The notes under the pieces are model-generated. The model worked only from the letters and a program-made list of their open reading frames with translations, searched no databases and was not told where the DNA came from. A program made the position numbers and the translations under genes. Positions 39,012 to 47,939 of a stretch of 64,000 bases of DNA are shown here, piece by piece. Source of the DNA: Cyclobacteriaceae bacterium (GTDB lineage: Bacteria; Bacteroidota; Bacteroidia; Cytophagales; Cyclobacteriaceae); NCBI GenBank assembly GCA_020436165.1, contig JAGQYI010000076.1, positions 1 to 64,000 of the forward strand, read 5' to 3'. Within the stretch, counting starts at the first letter, position 1, and each line of letters begins with the position of its first letter.

Positions 39012-39061
39012 AAATTTGCTGTAAAAAGTAGTAGGTTTGAGATACTAAATTAATGAAATAA

Positions 39062-39268
39062 TTGAATTTTGCATTTTTATTATATTGGGTTTTAAATACT
39101 ACCAGCAGAGGCTTAGTCTATATAACTATAACTGCAATTCTTCTTGCATCCTGCAGTAAAAAAACAACCTATGTTAAAACTGTAAAGCCAACATATCATT
39201 ACAAACCTTACAACCCTAAGCTAAACAAAAAGAGTAAACGTGTTAAAATTGTAAAATTAAAAAACTAG
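39062..39268 (+). CDS. Small lysine/tyrosine-rich lipoprotein (uncertain start)
   Basis: A 68-residue frame with a hydrophobic N-terminal segment ending in the lipobox ILLASCSKK, so the mature part would be only about 38 residues, very basic (KTVKPTYHYKPYNPKLNKKSKRVKIVKLKN). The only candidate start I see is a TTG at 39062; no in-frame ATG precedes the lipobox. It is 10 bases before the TPR gene and could be co-transcribed with it. The role is unknown. Such short basic lipoproteins may interact with nucleic acids, peptidoglycan or acidic surface polymers, but this is speculation. Confidence 0.45.
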   Translation: MNFAFLLYWVLNTTSRGLVYITITAILLASCSKKTTYVKTVKPTYHYKPYNPKLNKKSKRVKIVKLKN

Positions 39269-39278
39269 TTTATTCGGT

Positions 39279-39944
39279 ATGGATAAGTTCCAGGAATTAA
39301 TAAAGGAAGGCGAATACGAAGAAGCCGTAGCAGGCTTAAAACAAATACTTCAAAACGACCAATACAATACAGAAGCAATGGTTTGGCTTGCCAAGGCATT
39401 GTTTAAGCTGGAGGTTTACGATGAAGCTATAACTAACTACAATACATTAATTAATCTTTTACCAGCAGAGGCAGACCTTTATTCGGATCGTGGTTTATGT
39501 TACCATATGGCAGGAGACCACAAAACTGCGTTGGAAGATTTTGACAAAGCGGTTAGTCTTGAGCCTGAAAATGCCTACAGGTATTCATGCAGGGCATTTG
39601 TAAAAGGATATTACAAAGATTACCAGGGTGCTTTAGAAGACTACAATAAGGCTATTGAGCTTGATCCTGAAGATGCTATTGCCTACAATAATAAGGGAAT
39701 ACTTGAAGAGCAAATGGGCTACGCAGAAGAAGCCAAAAGAAGCTACGATCGATCGAATGAGATACAGGGAATTGACCTGGATAAAGAATTGGCAAAGATA
39801 AATACTGCCGAAGCTCTAGAGATTACTCTGCCACAATCTAAAGAAAAAAAGTTAACATTTAAGTCCTACCTTACTACCCTAAAATACATTTTTACCAAAG
39901 AAGGATTTAAAGATTTTTTTAAATTCCTAACCTTTAAAAAATAA
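39279..39944 (+). CDS. TPR-repeat protein
   Basis: A 221-residue soluble protein with four to five tetratricopeptide repeats (residues 1-165): EEAVAGLKQILQNDQYNTEAM, LYSDRGLCYHMAGDHKTALEDFDKA and YQGALEDYNKAIELDPEDAIAYNNKG carry the typical W/L-G-Y-A-P spacing. The last 50 residues are non-repeat and lysine/phenylalanine-rich (LTFKSYLTTLKYIFTKEGFK). It has no signal peptide, so it is cytosolic. Its stop codon overlaps the start of the glycosyltransferase gene (TAATG). It may be a scaffold for that enzyme; no specific function is recognised. Confidence 0.8.
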   Translation: MDKFQELIKEGEYEEAVAGLKQILQNDQYNTEAMVWLAKALFKLEVYDEAITNYNTLINLLPAEADLYSDRGLCYHMAGDHKTALEDFDKAVSLEPENAYRYSCRAFVKGYYKDYQGALEDYNKAIELDPEDAIAYNNKGILEEQMGYAEEAKRSYDRSNEIQGIDLDKELAKINTAEALEITLPQSKEKKLTFKSYLTTLKYIFTKEGFKDFFKFLTFKK

Positions 39945-40930
39945 TGCCTTTAGTAACAGTACTAATGGCTGTTAAGAATGGCGAAGCAACATTAAACCGA
40001 TCAGTTAATAGCATACTCAATCAAAAATTTACAGATTTTGAGTTTCTAATTATTGACGATTACTCAACAGACGGAACGAATACACTGCTGACTGCGATAA
40101 ATGACCACCGGGTTAAAATACTAAAAGCACCGGAATCAGGATTGGTAAACGCCTTGAATTATGGGCTCAACCAGTCAAAAGGAATATATATTGCCAGAAT
40201 GGATGCAGATGATATCTCCCACTATAACAGGCTTGAATTACAAGTAAATTTGCTTAATAAAGAAACAGATATTGGTGTTGTTTCCGGATTGGTTAAACAT
40301 GTTCCTACAACCGGTAAGCAACAAGGGTATGCAACGCATGTACGCTCTATCAATACCATTATAACCCCGAAAGAGCACTACGCCAATAGGTTTAAAGATG
40401 CCCCTCTGGCTAATCCTTCTGCCATGTTCAGGAAATCCCTCTTAAAATATGGAAATTATAAGAATTTTGAAGGTCCTGAGGATTATGAATTCTGGTTAAG
40501 ATTGATGCAAAATGGAGTCCGGTTCAAAAAGCTGGAAGAACCGGTGCTTGACTGGTACGATTACAGCTCTCGCTTAACGCGGACTGATTCAAACTATTCT
40601 TTTGAAGCTTTTGCCAAAGTAAAGGCTGAATATTTTGCCAAGTGGTGGAATACGAACAATAGAGGACGAAGCCTGTGGATTTGGGGGTATGGAAAGGATG
40701 TTTTCAATAAGTCAAAATGGCTTAGCAATTTTGAGATTGTAATTGAAGGATACTTGGATATAAAGGAAAGGCCCGAGGCTTCCAGAAATGTTAATAAATA
40801 TTCAGAAGTTAACCTTTCCAAGTCATTTATACTTGTATATGTGAGCGACAGAGAAGGCCAGAAAAAAATTAAGGATTGGTTTGATATAAATGACTTAAGC
40901 CCTGTAAAAGATTACTATTTTATGACCTGA
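39944..40930 (+). CDS. GT2-family glycosyltransferase
   Basis: A 328-residue inverting glycosyltransferase (GT-A fold). The nucleotide-sugar strand VTVLMAVKNGEATLNRSVNSIL is followed by FLIIDDYSTDGT and the metal-binding DxD in YIARMDADDISH (near residue 90). The acceptor region carries the ED motif FEGPEDYEFWLRLM. It matches GT2 enzymes of surface polysaccharide and capsule synthesis. The C-terminal 100 residues are without a known domain, and there is no membrane helix. The start codon overlaps the TPR stop (TAATG), and the end overlaps tail-to-tail with the menC gene by 16 bases. Donor and acceptor are unknown. Confidence 0.88.
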   Translation: MPLVTVLMAVKNGEATLNRSVNSILNQKFTDFEFLIIDDYSTDGTNTLLTAINDHRVKILKAPESGLVNALNYGLNQSKGIYIARMDADDISHYNRLELQVNLLNKETDIGVVSGLVKHVPTTGKQQGYATHVRSINTIITPKEHYANRFKDAPLANPSAMFRKSLLKYGNYKNFEGPEDYEFWLRLMQNGVRFKKLEEPVLDWYDYSSRLTRTDSNYSFEAFAKVKAEYFAKWWNTNNRGRSLWIWGYGKDVFNKSKWLSNFEIVIEGYLDIKERPEASRNVNKYSEVNLSKSFILVYVSDREGQKKIKDWFDINDLSPVKDYYFMT

Positions 40931-41994
40931 CCCCATTTTTGAGAATTGTCGTAAAACAACTTATCTCCCGAAATTGTAAGCGGAGACGCAATATTGTTTT
41001 GGTACAAACCACCAGTTCCCAATCCCTGAGGTAAAGTTACGTTGAGAGAAGAAGCAAATTGACTGATGGCGTTCAATCCAATATTAGACTCCAAAGCTGA
41101 AGTAATCCACCAACCTACTCCAAATTCATCCGCTACCTCAATCCATTCTTTTGAAGCAGCAAAACCACCCACCAGCGATGGTTTAAGAATGATGTATTGG
41201 GGCTGAATTACCTTAATTAACCAATATTTTTCAGCGTAGGTGGTGTAACCTATCAATTCCTCATCCAATGCAATGGGTACTGGCGTAGTTGCACACAGGC
41301 TTCTCATTTTCAGCACTTCTCCTGCTTTAATAGGCTGCTCAATAGAATGCACCTCAAGTTCCTTTAATCGCTCAAGTACATTTATTGCTTCATTGGGCTC
41401 AAAAGCCCCATTGGCATCCACTCGTAACTCCAGTTCTTTAGCGCTAAACCTGGATCGGGCAGCTTGTAAAAGCTTCATTTCTGACTCAAAATCAATAGCC
41501 CCGATTTTTACCTTGATACATCGGAATCCCTGCTCAATTTTTTCTTCCAACCTACTCATCATTAGGTCCTTGTCGCCCATCCAAACCAATCCGTTTATTT
41601 GAATGGGTTGCCCATTGGCAAAAAAATCATTCTCAAATATTTTCTTTTGCCCTCCGTGCAGTAAATCGAGCAGGGCCGTTTCCATTCCAAATCGTACCGA
41701 AGGCAGTTTCTCTGGTATCTCGGCAACTAGTTTAGCAACATTAGAGTAGCCATACAAAAATGGCTTACCCTGTAAGTTATCAATGGCTTTCTGAAGACGA
41801 AGTTCAAAATCTGGAACATCATCAATACTTAAGCCCGAAAGCGGTCCGGCCTCGCCCCAACCAATAACTTCAGGCTTGTCTTCGTCTAACACCTTTACAT
41901 ACCAAACTTTTCTGTTTTTTAGCACCCCTCTCGAAGTTCCTGCTTCAAACAAAAAATCTAATTCATGTGGAACTACCTCTACTTTTAACGCCAT
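40915..41994 (-). CDS. menC: o-Succinylbenzoate synthase
   Basis: A 359-residue enolase-superfamily protein that dehydrates SHCHC to o-succinylbenzoate in menaquinone synthesis. Catalytic residues are readable: KxK in IKVKIG, metal ligands in LRVDANGA, SIEQPI and IALDEEL, and the second Lys in IILKPSLVGGF. The C-terminal ITSALESNIGLNAIAQ-like stretch (ALESNIGLNAISQ) is typical of Bacteroidota MenC. I start at the ATG 41994 rather than a TTG at 42006. It is a stand-alone gene here; other menaquinone genes are not in the window. A related enzyme lies at 4793-5932, more likely a racemase, so this copy is the menaquinone enzyme by inference. Confidence 0.85.
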   Translation of the reverse strand: MALKVEVVPHELDFLFEAGTSRGVLKNRKVWYVKVLDEDKPEVIGWGEAGPLSGLSIDDVPDFELRLQKAIDNLQGKPFLYGYSNVAKLVAEIPEKLPSVRFGMETALLDLLHGGQKKIFENDFFANGQPIQINGLVWMGDKDLMMSRLEEKIEQGFRCIKVKIGAIDFESEMKLLQAARSRFSAKELELRVDANGAFEPNEAINVLERLKELEVHSIEQPIKAGEVLKMRSLCATTPVPIALDEELIGYTTYAEKYWLIKVIQPQYIILKPSLVGGFAASKEWIEVADEFGVGWWITSALESNIGLNAISQFASSLNVTLPQGLGTGGLYQNNIASPLTISGDKLFYDNSQKWGQVIK

Positions 41995-42055
41995 ATTTGT
42001 GTTCAATTATCGGGTTACTCAATTCTAAACATTTTTGTTTTATTAACTCAGATAC

Positions 42056-43258
42056 ATGCCAAAAGATATACAGATTGATTTAAAGGACTACAGTTACAAC
42101 TTACCCGAGGAAAAGATCGCATTTGAAGGTACCCGTAAAAGGGCCCAATCCAGAATGCTTTATTATGAAAAGGGTAAGATACACGATCGTACATTCTTTG
42201 AAATCGTTGATTTGATCCCTCAAAATGCTTCACTATTTTTTAATAACACAAAAGTAATTCCTGCCCGATTGCTTTTGACCAGAGATACAGGTGCGAAAAT
42301 CGAAATCTTTTTGTTAAAGCCAGCTTTTAAAAAGGATATAGCTCAGTCACTGGAATCAACCTGCGAAACTACATGGGAGTGTATGATCGGTAACTTAAAA
42401 AAATGGAATTTAAATGAAGCCTTGCATTACTCGTTTGGAGAAAAAAGCAATCCCATTCATCTAAAAGCTAAGTTGGTCGAAAAAGAACAAAAGCTTGTAG
42501 AATTTTCCTGGGACGGCAATATTTCATTCGCTCAGGTACTTGATATACTTGGTAAAACTCCTCTTCCTCCCTACATAAAACGATCTGAAATCTCCGGTGA
42601 TAAAAAAAGATATCAAACGGTTTATTCAAAGGTTGAGGGGGCTGTGGCTGCTCCTACTGCCGGGCTTCATTTTACAGATTCGATTTTGCAGAAGTTGAAA
42701 CACAAAGGTGTTAAAGAGGAGTTTTTTACTTTACATGTGGGTGCCGGAACATTTATGCCTATAAAGGCTGAAAAAGTAGAGGAACACCCGATGCATAACG
42801 AAACAATGAGCATTCCTGTTGAGACAATTGAAGCAATACTGAAAGCAGAGTTTCGTATAGCTGTTGGTACTACTTCCATGCGTACCATGGAGAGCCTGTA
42901 CTGGTATGGAGTAATGCTGCTAAAAGATCCAGGCGCCACTTTTAGTATCAAAAAGCTTTATCCTTACAGCCATTCAAACCAATTGCCAACTGTAAGCGAG
43001 GCCTTTGAAGCAATAGTAGCCAAAATGAAACGTGATAACCTAAAGGAAATTCATGGTGAAACTGAAATCTTTATTTTTCCAGGTTATTCCTTCAAAGTTT
43101 GCAATGCACTTATTACGAACTTTCACCAGCCAGGTAGCACACTAATACTTTTAGTAGCCGCATTTGTGGGTAGCAATTGGCGCAAAATTTATAAACATGC
43201 GCTTGATTCAAACTACCGTTTTCTGAGTTTTGGAGATAGTTCTTTACTAATTCCTTGA
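42056..43258 (+). CDS. queA: S-adenosylmethionine:tRNA ribosyltransferase-isomerase
   Basis: A 400-residue enzyme of queuosine synthesis that transfers and isomerises the ribosyl moiety of SAM onto preQ1-tRNA. The family motifs are intact: FFNNTKVIPARLL, LPPYIKR, RYQTVYSKVEGAVAAPTAGLHFT, FTLHVGAGTFMPIKAE and EIFIFPGYSF with FHQPGSTL near the end. Length is slightly over the usual 340-360, mainly from an insert around residues 95-130. It is divergent from menC and ends 93 bases before the six-gene operon, with no obvious terminator between. Confidence 0.95.
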   Translation: MPKDIQIDLKDYSYNLPEEKIAFEGTRKRAQSRMLYYEKGKIHDRTFFEIVDLIPQNASLFFNNTKVIPARLLLTRDTGAKIEIFLLKPAFKKDIAQSLESTCETTWECMIGNLKKWNLNEALHYSFGEKSNPIHLKAKLVEKEQKLVEFSWDGNISFAQVLDILGKTPLPPYIKRSEISGDKKRYQTVYSKVEGAVAAPTAGLHFTDSILQKLKHKGVKEEFFTLHVGAGTFMPIKAEKVEEHPMHNETMSIPVETIEAILKAEFRIAVGTTSMRTMESLYWYGVMLLKDPGATFSIKKLYPYSHSNQLPTVSEAFEAIVAKMKRDNLKEIHGETEIFIFPGYSFKVCNALITNFHQPGSTLILLVAAFVGSNWRKIYKHALDSNYRFLSFGDSSLLIP

Positions 43259-43295
43259 AAAAGCATCAAAAAACACATCTATGAGCCTTTGTGGC

Positions 43296-43326
43296 TTTGC
43301 ACCATCAGCAATAAACCTTATCTTTC
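43296..43326 (+). promoter_or_regulatory. Predicted promoter of the six-gene NTT/TIR/STAND operon
   Basis: TTTG (43296-43299) is followed by 19 bases and TATCTTTC (43319-43326), which matches TAnnTTTG except for the last base. Transcription would start near 43333, about 20 bases before the TTG used as start of the first gene, which also supports that start. Confidence 0.45.
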
Positions 43327-43351
43327 GCTATTAATACAACCTAGCTAAAAC

Positions 43352-46300
43352 TTGAAAAGCCTTTTACTCAAAGCTTTTAATGCACGACCTGAAGAATTTG
43401 CTTCTGTGGGGCTTATGATGTTATTGGGTTTTTCTACAGGTATTTTTATGGCAACATACGATGTTGCCTCTCCCGCAATTTTCCTTTCTCAATTCAAAGA
43501 CAAAAACACATTGGCGCAAGCCATACTCCTGTCGGGGGTTCTAAGTGTGCTGAGCACATATTTATATGCTTTTTTGCAACGTAAAATACCATTCAGATTT
43601 TTAGTTTGGTTTTTTGCACTTGTAATGCTGGCGGCTACTGCATTTGTCTGGTACCAAAGTACTTCTAAAGATGCCAGCAAAGTTGTTATTTTCATTGGCT
43701 TTGTTTTGGCATTGCCCTTTTCATTTTCGTCAAGCCTTATTTTTTGGGGATATTTCGGAAGAGTATTTAATCTAAAGCAATCAAAAAGAGTAATTGGTGG
43801 AATAGATACAGGGCAACTGATCGCATCGTTGCTCTCCTTATTTGTAATCGGGTTTGTACTTGACAATAACCTTGTTGTTACCGAACATCTTTACATTGGA
43901 AGTGTAGCAGGTATTGTTGGATTACTTATTACTTCAACGCTCATAAATCCTCTGGCGCACAATTCTGAGATGTCCAAACGGAAAGTAAGTGCTCAACCTT
44001 TTAAAAAAATATTTGGTAATCGTTACACCCGGTGGATGACCTTATTTGTAATCATTTCACTTATTGCCATAACGTTTGTTGATTATTCCTTTTTGAACGT
44101 AACCAACATTCAGTGGACCACCGTTGCGGAAAAAGGTTCTTTTCTTGCCAAGTTCGAGGCTACGGTAGTAATATTCAGCTTCCTTTTCCAAACATTCGTT
44201 ACCGATTGGATTATAGAAAACTACGGGCTTAAGGTTTCACTGCTTATCAATCCTGCGCTTGCTATTTTGTTGGCGGGTGTGGCCCTTGTGGCGGGCTTAT
44301 TAATGGGCTCCTCCGCTGATGCCGGTGGTAATTTCATTTGGTTCTTCCTGGCAATTGCAGCCAGTAAATTGTTTATAGATTCCTTAAAAGATGCGTTGGA
44401 TGGCCCAACATTTAAACTCTATTTCTTACCAATAGACAGTGAGGTAAAATTTGATGTTACTACCAAAATAGAGGGTGTAATAACTGCAATAGGTGGTGTA
44501 ATTGCCGGTCTTATACTTATTGGAATGAACCGTTTTAACATAGAACTTTTGTATGTAAGTGCGGGATTGATTCCAATGCTCATTGCATGGTATTTTTTAA
44601 CAAACAGGATGCATACAGGGTATAAATCAACTCTTCAGTATACACTTGAGAAAAACAAAAAGCAAACCGGTCATTTAAAATCTGAAAATGATGTAGACAC
44701 TATTTCAGACGACCAGATGATAAATAATTTAAAATTACTTGAAAGAACGAGCCCAGGTGAGTTTGAAAAAACAGCACTGGATATGATTGATTCTGTCAAA
44801 GGGAATGTTCAGGATTTTCTTCAGGACAAAATAAAGAACATGGAGCTTGAATTTGATACCAAGCCTTCAACCATCCAACAAAATAAGGAATTAAAAAAAC
44901 TTGCTTCGATGGCCGCTAATGAGGCTAAGCAAACCGATGTAATTTCTATTTCTCCTGACCGGCTGTATACGCTTTCTAAGTCAACTTCCAAATCGGACAG
45001 GATATTAGCAGCCAAACTGCTTAGAAGTTTGATTTCAGACAAAACGATTTTTGTCCTTTTGGAATTACTTCGTGATCAAAATATAGAGGTAAAACAGCAA
45101 GCAATTATTACTGCCCGAAAAGTTAAGCGAAAAGAGACATGGCCTTTATTAATAGAACTGCTATCGAACAGAGTTTTTACATACGATGCCTCTTCAGCCC
45201 TTATTGAAGCAGGTGAAGAGGTATTGCATAGTCTAGAAAATGCATTTCACAGATCGGGCCAGGTGCAATCCGTTATGCTTAAAATAATCAATATCATAAG
45301 TGCGATTGATACCCCCGAAGCCAATAAAATGCTGTGGGCAAAAATAGATTTCCCGGATAGAAAGATTGTTCGTCAAATTCTTCTTTCCTTCAATGAAAAG
45401 CGGTTTCATGCATCTGAAGTAGAAATGACTGTTCTCAATGACTTATTATCCGATGAAATTGGCAAGGCAATATGGAATCTTGCTGCTTTTGATGAAATAT
45501 CCGATCAGGAGTATAATCAGTTGCTTAAAGAAGCTTTAAATGAAGAAGTAGCAAGCAACTTTAGCATGATCTACATTTTACTTTCCATGATATATGATCC
45601 TGAGTCAATTAAGCTTGTTAAAGAAAATATTGAATCTGGTACCTCAGAAGGGAACACCTTTGCACTTGAACTACTCGATATTTTTATTGCGCAAGATTTA
45701 AAACCAAAGATTTTTCCTCTTTTAGATGACATTGATACAAAGGAAAAGCTTACCAAACTTCAGCATTTTTATCCCAGGCAATCGTACGAGGAAGCAACTA
45801 CCTACAATTTTCTGTTGAACAGGGATTTTAATAATATAAACAGGTGGACCAAGGCCTGCACTTTGTACGCACTGCAATCAAATTTGCAGGAAGACGTAAG
45901 GAAAAGTATAGTCGCTCAGATATTTAACCCGGACAATCTTTTGTCGGAATTGGCTGCTTCAATTCTTTTCAAACATGATAAAGCTGTTTTTAATAGCATT
46001 ACAGCAAGAAGACTAATTCAGGACAAAAGCTTTGAATCCGTAATTGAAAGACTTGAAAATAATTTGCCAACAAAATTTGATGTATGCCAATTCTTTGCTC
46101 AAAGCGAATCATTTGGTTTTCTATCCGGTTTGCATATATCGCAAATTGTAGACAAAGCAGAATTAGTAGAGCTTGGTGACAGTGAAATAGTAACAATTAC
46201 TGATGATCAAAATGCTTACCTGGTGGCATCGGGAATGATTGATGTTACCGCTAATGATGGTTCTTCTGCCCTTTTTACTGAGGCAACTATGTTTGGCAAT

Positions 46301-46489
46301 ATGTTTACGAAAGAAGGTCGCAGGTTGTTAAATGCAAAAGCAGATGGTAATGCGAGGCTTTTTGAAGTAAACCTTAATGATGTATTTGATGTGCTGACCA
46401 ATTATAAAGACCTTACCAGGCAATTTGTAAATAATGTCAGTAATAGCTTAGAAGACCAATTTAAAGAAACCTTAAAAACTATCCACTAA
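43352..46489 (+). CDS. NTT-like membrane carrier fused to HEAT repeats and a cNMP-binding-like domain
   Basis: A 1045-residue protein with three parts. Residues 1-425 hold about 12 hydrophobic helices resembling ATP/ADP translocase or MFS carriers (GIFMATYDVASPAIFLSQF, FFLAIAASKLFIDSLKDALD). Residues 440-880 are an alpha-solenoid of HEAT-like repeats (DRILAAKLLRSLISDKTIFV, NIEVKQQAIITARKVKRKE). Residues 900-1030 form a CRP/cNMP-binding-type beta roll (KAELVELGDSEIVTI, YLVASGMIDV) with a degenerate phosphate-binding cassette. Start is a TTG at 43352, since no ATG lies between the promoter and the first helix. It is the first gene of a tight six-gene cluster, 7 bases before the TIR-like gene. 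Nucleotide transport is by family resemblance only; it may be a sensor or scaffold. Confidence 0.75.
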   Translation: MKSLLLKAFNARPEEFASVGLMMLLGFSTGIFMATYDVASPAIFLSQFKDKNTLAQAILLSGVLSVLSTYLYAFLQRKIPFRFLVWFFALVMLAATAFVWYQSTSKDASKVVIFIGFVLALPFSFSSSLIFWGYFGRVFNLKQSKRVIGGIDTGQLIASLLSLFVIGFVLDNNLVVTEHLYIGSVAGIVGLLITSTLINPLAHNSEMSKRKVSAQPFKKIFGNRYTRWMTLFVIISLIAITFVDYSFLNVTNIQWTTVAEKGSFLAKFEATVVIFSFLFQTFVTDWIIENYGLKVSLLINPALAILLAGVALVAGLLMGSSADAGGNFIWFFLAIAASKLFIDSLKDALDGPTFKLYFLPIDSEVKFDVTTKIEGVITAIGGVIAGLILIGMNRFNIELLYVSAGLIPMLIAWYFLTNRMHTGYKSTLQYTLEKNKKQTGHLKSENDVDTISDDQMINNLKLLERTSPGEFEKTALDMIDSVKGNVQDFLQDKIKNMELEFDTKPSTIQQNKELKKLASMAANEAKQTDVISISPDRLYTLSKSTSKSDRILAAKLLRSLISDKTIFVLLELLRDQNIEVKQQAIITARKVKRKETWPLLIELLSNRVFTYDASSALIEAGEEVLHSLENAFHRSGQVQSVMLKIINIISAIDTPEANKMLWAKIDFPDRKIVRQILLSFNEKRFHASEVEMTVLNDLLSDEIGKAIWNLAAFDEISDQEYNQLLKEALNEEVASNFSMIYILLSMIYDPESIKLVKENIESGTSEGNTFALELLDIFIAQDLKPKIFPLLDDIDTKEKLTKLQHFYPRQSYEEATTYNFLLNRDFNNINRWTKACTLYALQSNLQEDVRKSIVAQIFNPDNLLSELAASILFKHDKAVFNSITARRLIQDKSFESVIERLENNLPTKFDVCQFFAQSESFGFLSGLHISQIVDKAELVELGDSEIVTITDDQNAYLVASGMIDVTANDGSSALFTEATMFGNMFTKEGRRLLNAKADGNARLFEVNLNDVFDVLTNYKDLTRQFVNNVSNSLEDQFKETLKTIH

Positions 46490-46496
46490 TTAGCAA

Positions 46497-47939
46497 ATGG
46501 AAATTGACATCCTTATAAATTATAGTGAAACTGACAACTCATCAGAAGGAGGAAATCCGGGATGGGTAACAAGCTTCGAAAAGTTTCTTCAAACAATACT
46601 TAAACAGGTTCTTGGAGCAAATCCTACCATTGTTTCAAAATCCGACACTGATTCTTTGACCAAAAGTGAGTTAAAAAACTCTGCCACATTAATAAGTATT
46701 GTGTCAAATGATATGGTAAAAAGTGGGCCTTGCCTGGACGCAGTTGAAGCTTTTTATAATCAGGATACGTCAAAAAGCAGGCTTTTTAAGGTTATGAAAG
46801 AACATGTGGACTACGAACAGCAGCCACAACACCTTGCACAGCTTATTCCTTACGATTTATACGATGGCAGTAAGATAAATGAATCTCAGCCGGCATTTTA
46901 CGATTACTTTGGGCCTGAGGCAGAACAGATCTATTGGATGAAATTAGTAGATCTTGCCTATGATATCAACGAGGTAATACATCAACTAAATAGCAAAGAA
47001 AGTGGCGATGCGAAACCCCTCTACGAGCGAAAATCAATTTATCTTGCTACAACAGGCAACGACCTAACCGTTCAACGAAACGTGATCAGAAGAGAACTTC
47101 AAAGGCATGGATTCAAGGTATTGCCTGAGTATAACTTGTCAAATAATCTGGAAAATCTTACAAATGATATTACTGAGAATCTCAGCAAAAGCATATTTTC
47201 GATACACTTGTTAGGCAGTTCCTACGGAGATATTCCGGAAGGCAGCGATAGATCAATTGTAGATCTTCAAAATAAAATCGCTTCTCAAACAACCACCAGT
47301 GCCGGCCATAAACTTCAGCGGCTCATATGGATTCAACCGGATCAAAGTAAGTCAAGCGAACGCCAAAGAGCTTTTCTTGAAAACCTGCAGCGCGATATTA
47401 GCACACTAGAAGGTGCCGAGGTGCTACAAACACCCTTAGAAGATTTTAAAAATATTATGCGGGAAGAAATTTTCGTTAACGAAAATTTTGGCGCTTCCAA
47501 TGGGCAGAAATTACATTTAGATAAGAATAAACAAAACGTTTACCTTATTTACGATAAAATAGATAAAGAAGGTGTAACCCCAGTAATTAAGCTACTTGTT
47601 AAAGAAGGCTTTAATGTAATTGAACCAGATTTTGAAGGTACTTTATTAGATGTAAGAAGAGGACACCTGGAAAAGCTTAAACTATTTGATCTGGCTATAG
47701 TTTACCAGGGCAAGGTAAATATCAATTGGGTTAGGATGAAGTTGCTTGACCTTTTAAAAGCACCGGGTTTGGGAAGAAATAAGCCCATTGTTGGTAAAGC
47801 AGTTATAGCTGGAGAAGGGGTTGAATTCAAGAAAGAGCTTTATGAAGATTTTGAAGTAGAGCTAATACCTTCTGGAGGTAAAAAACCAGATGAAAAAGCA
47901 TTATTATCATTTATTAAAGGGCTTAGCAAAGCAATATGA
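46497..47939 (+). CDS. TIR-like / DUF4062 / TIR-like three-domain protein
   Basis: A 480-residue cytosolic protein. Residues 1-165 look TIR-like: IDILINYSETD as box 1, then LKNSATLISIVSNDMVKSGPCLDAVEAF at the box 3 position. The usual WCxxE is PCLDAVE, so the catalytic Glu of NAD-cleaving TIRs is not at its normal place. Residues 178-290 match DUF4062 (SIYLATTGNDLTVQRNVIRR, HLLGSSYGDIPEGSDRS), a TIR/STIR-related fold often fused to NTPases. Residues 345-480 are a third, degenerate TIR-like unit (VYLIYDKIDKEGVTPVIKLL, FDLAIVYQGKVNINW). It overlaps the STAND NTPase gene by four bases (ATGA), so the two probably form a complex. Function (adaptor or effector) is inference. Confidence 0.7.
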   Translation: MEIDILINYSETDNSSEGGNPGWVTSFEKFLQTILKQVLGANPTIVSKSDTDSLTKSELKNSATLISIVSNDMVKSGPCLDAVEAFYNQDTSKSRLFKVMKEHVDYEQQPQHLAQLIPYDLYDGSKINESQPAFYDYFGPEAEQIYWMKLVDLAYDINEVIHQLNSKESGDAKPLYERKSIYLATTGNDLTVQRNVIRRELQRHGFKVLPEYNLSNNLENLTNDITENLSKSIFSIHLLGSSYGDIPEGSDRSIVDLQNKIASQTTTSAGHKLQRLIWIQPDQSKSSERQRAFLENLQRDISTLEGAEVLQTPLEDFKNIMREEIFVNENFGASNGQKLHLDKNKQNVYLIYDKIDKEGVTPVIKLLVKEGFNVIEPDFEGTLLDVRRGHLEKLKLFDLAIVYQGKVNINWVRMKLLDLLKAPGLGRNKPIVGKAVIAGEGVEFKKELYEDFEVELIPSGGKKPDEKALLSFIKGLSKAI

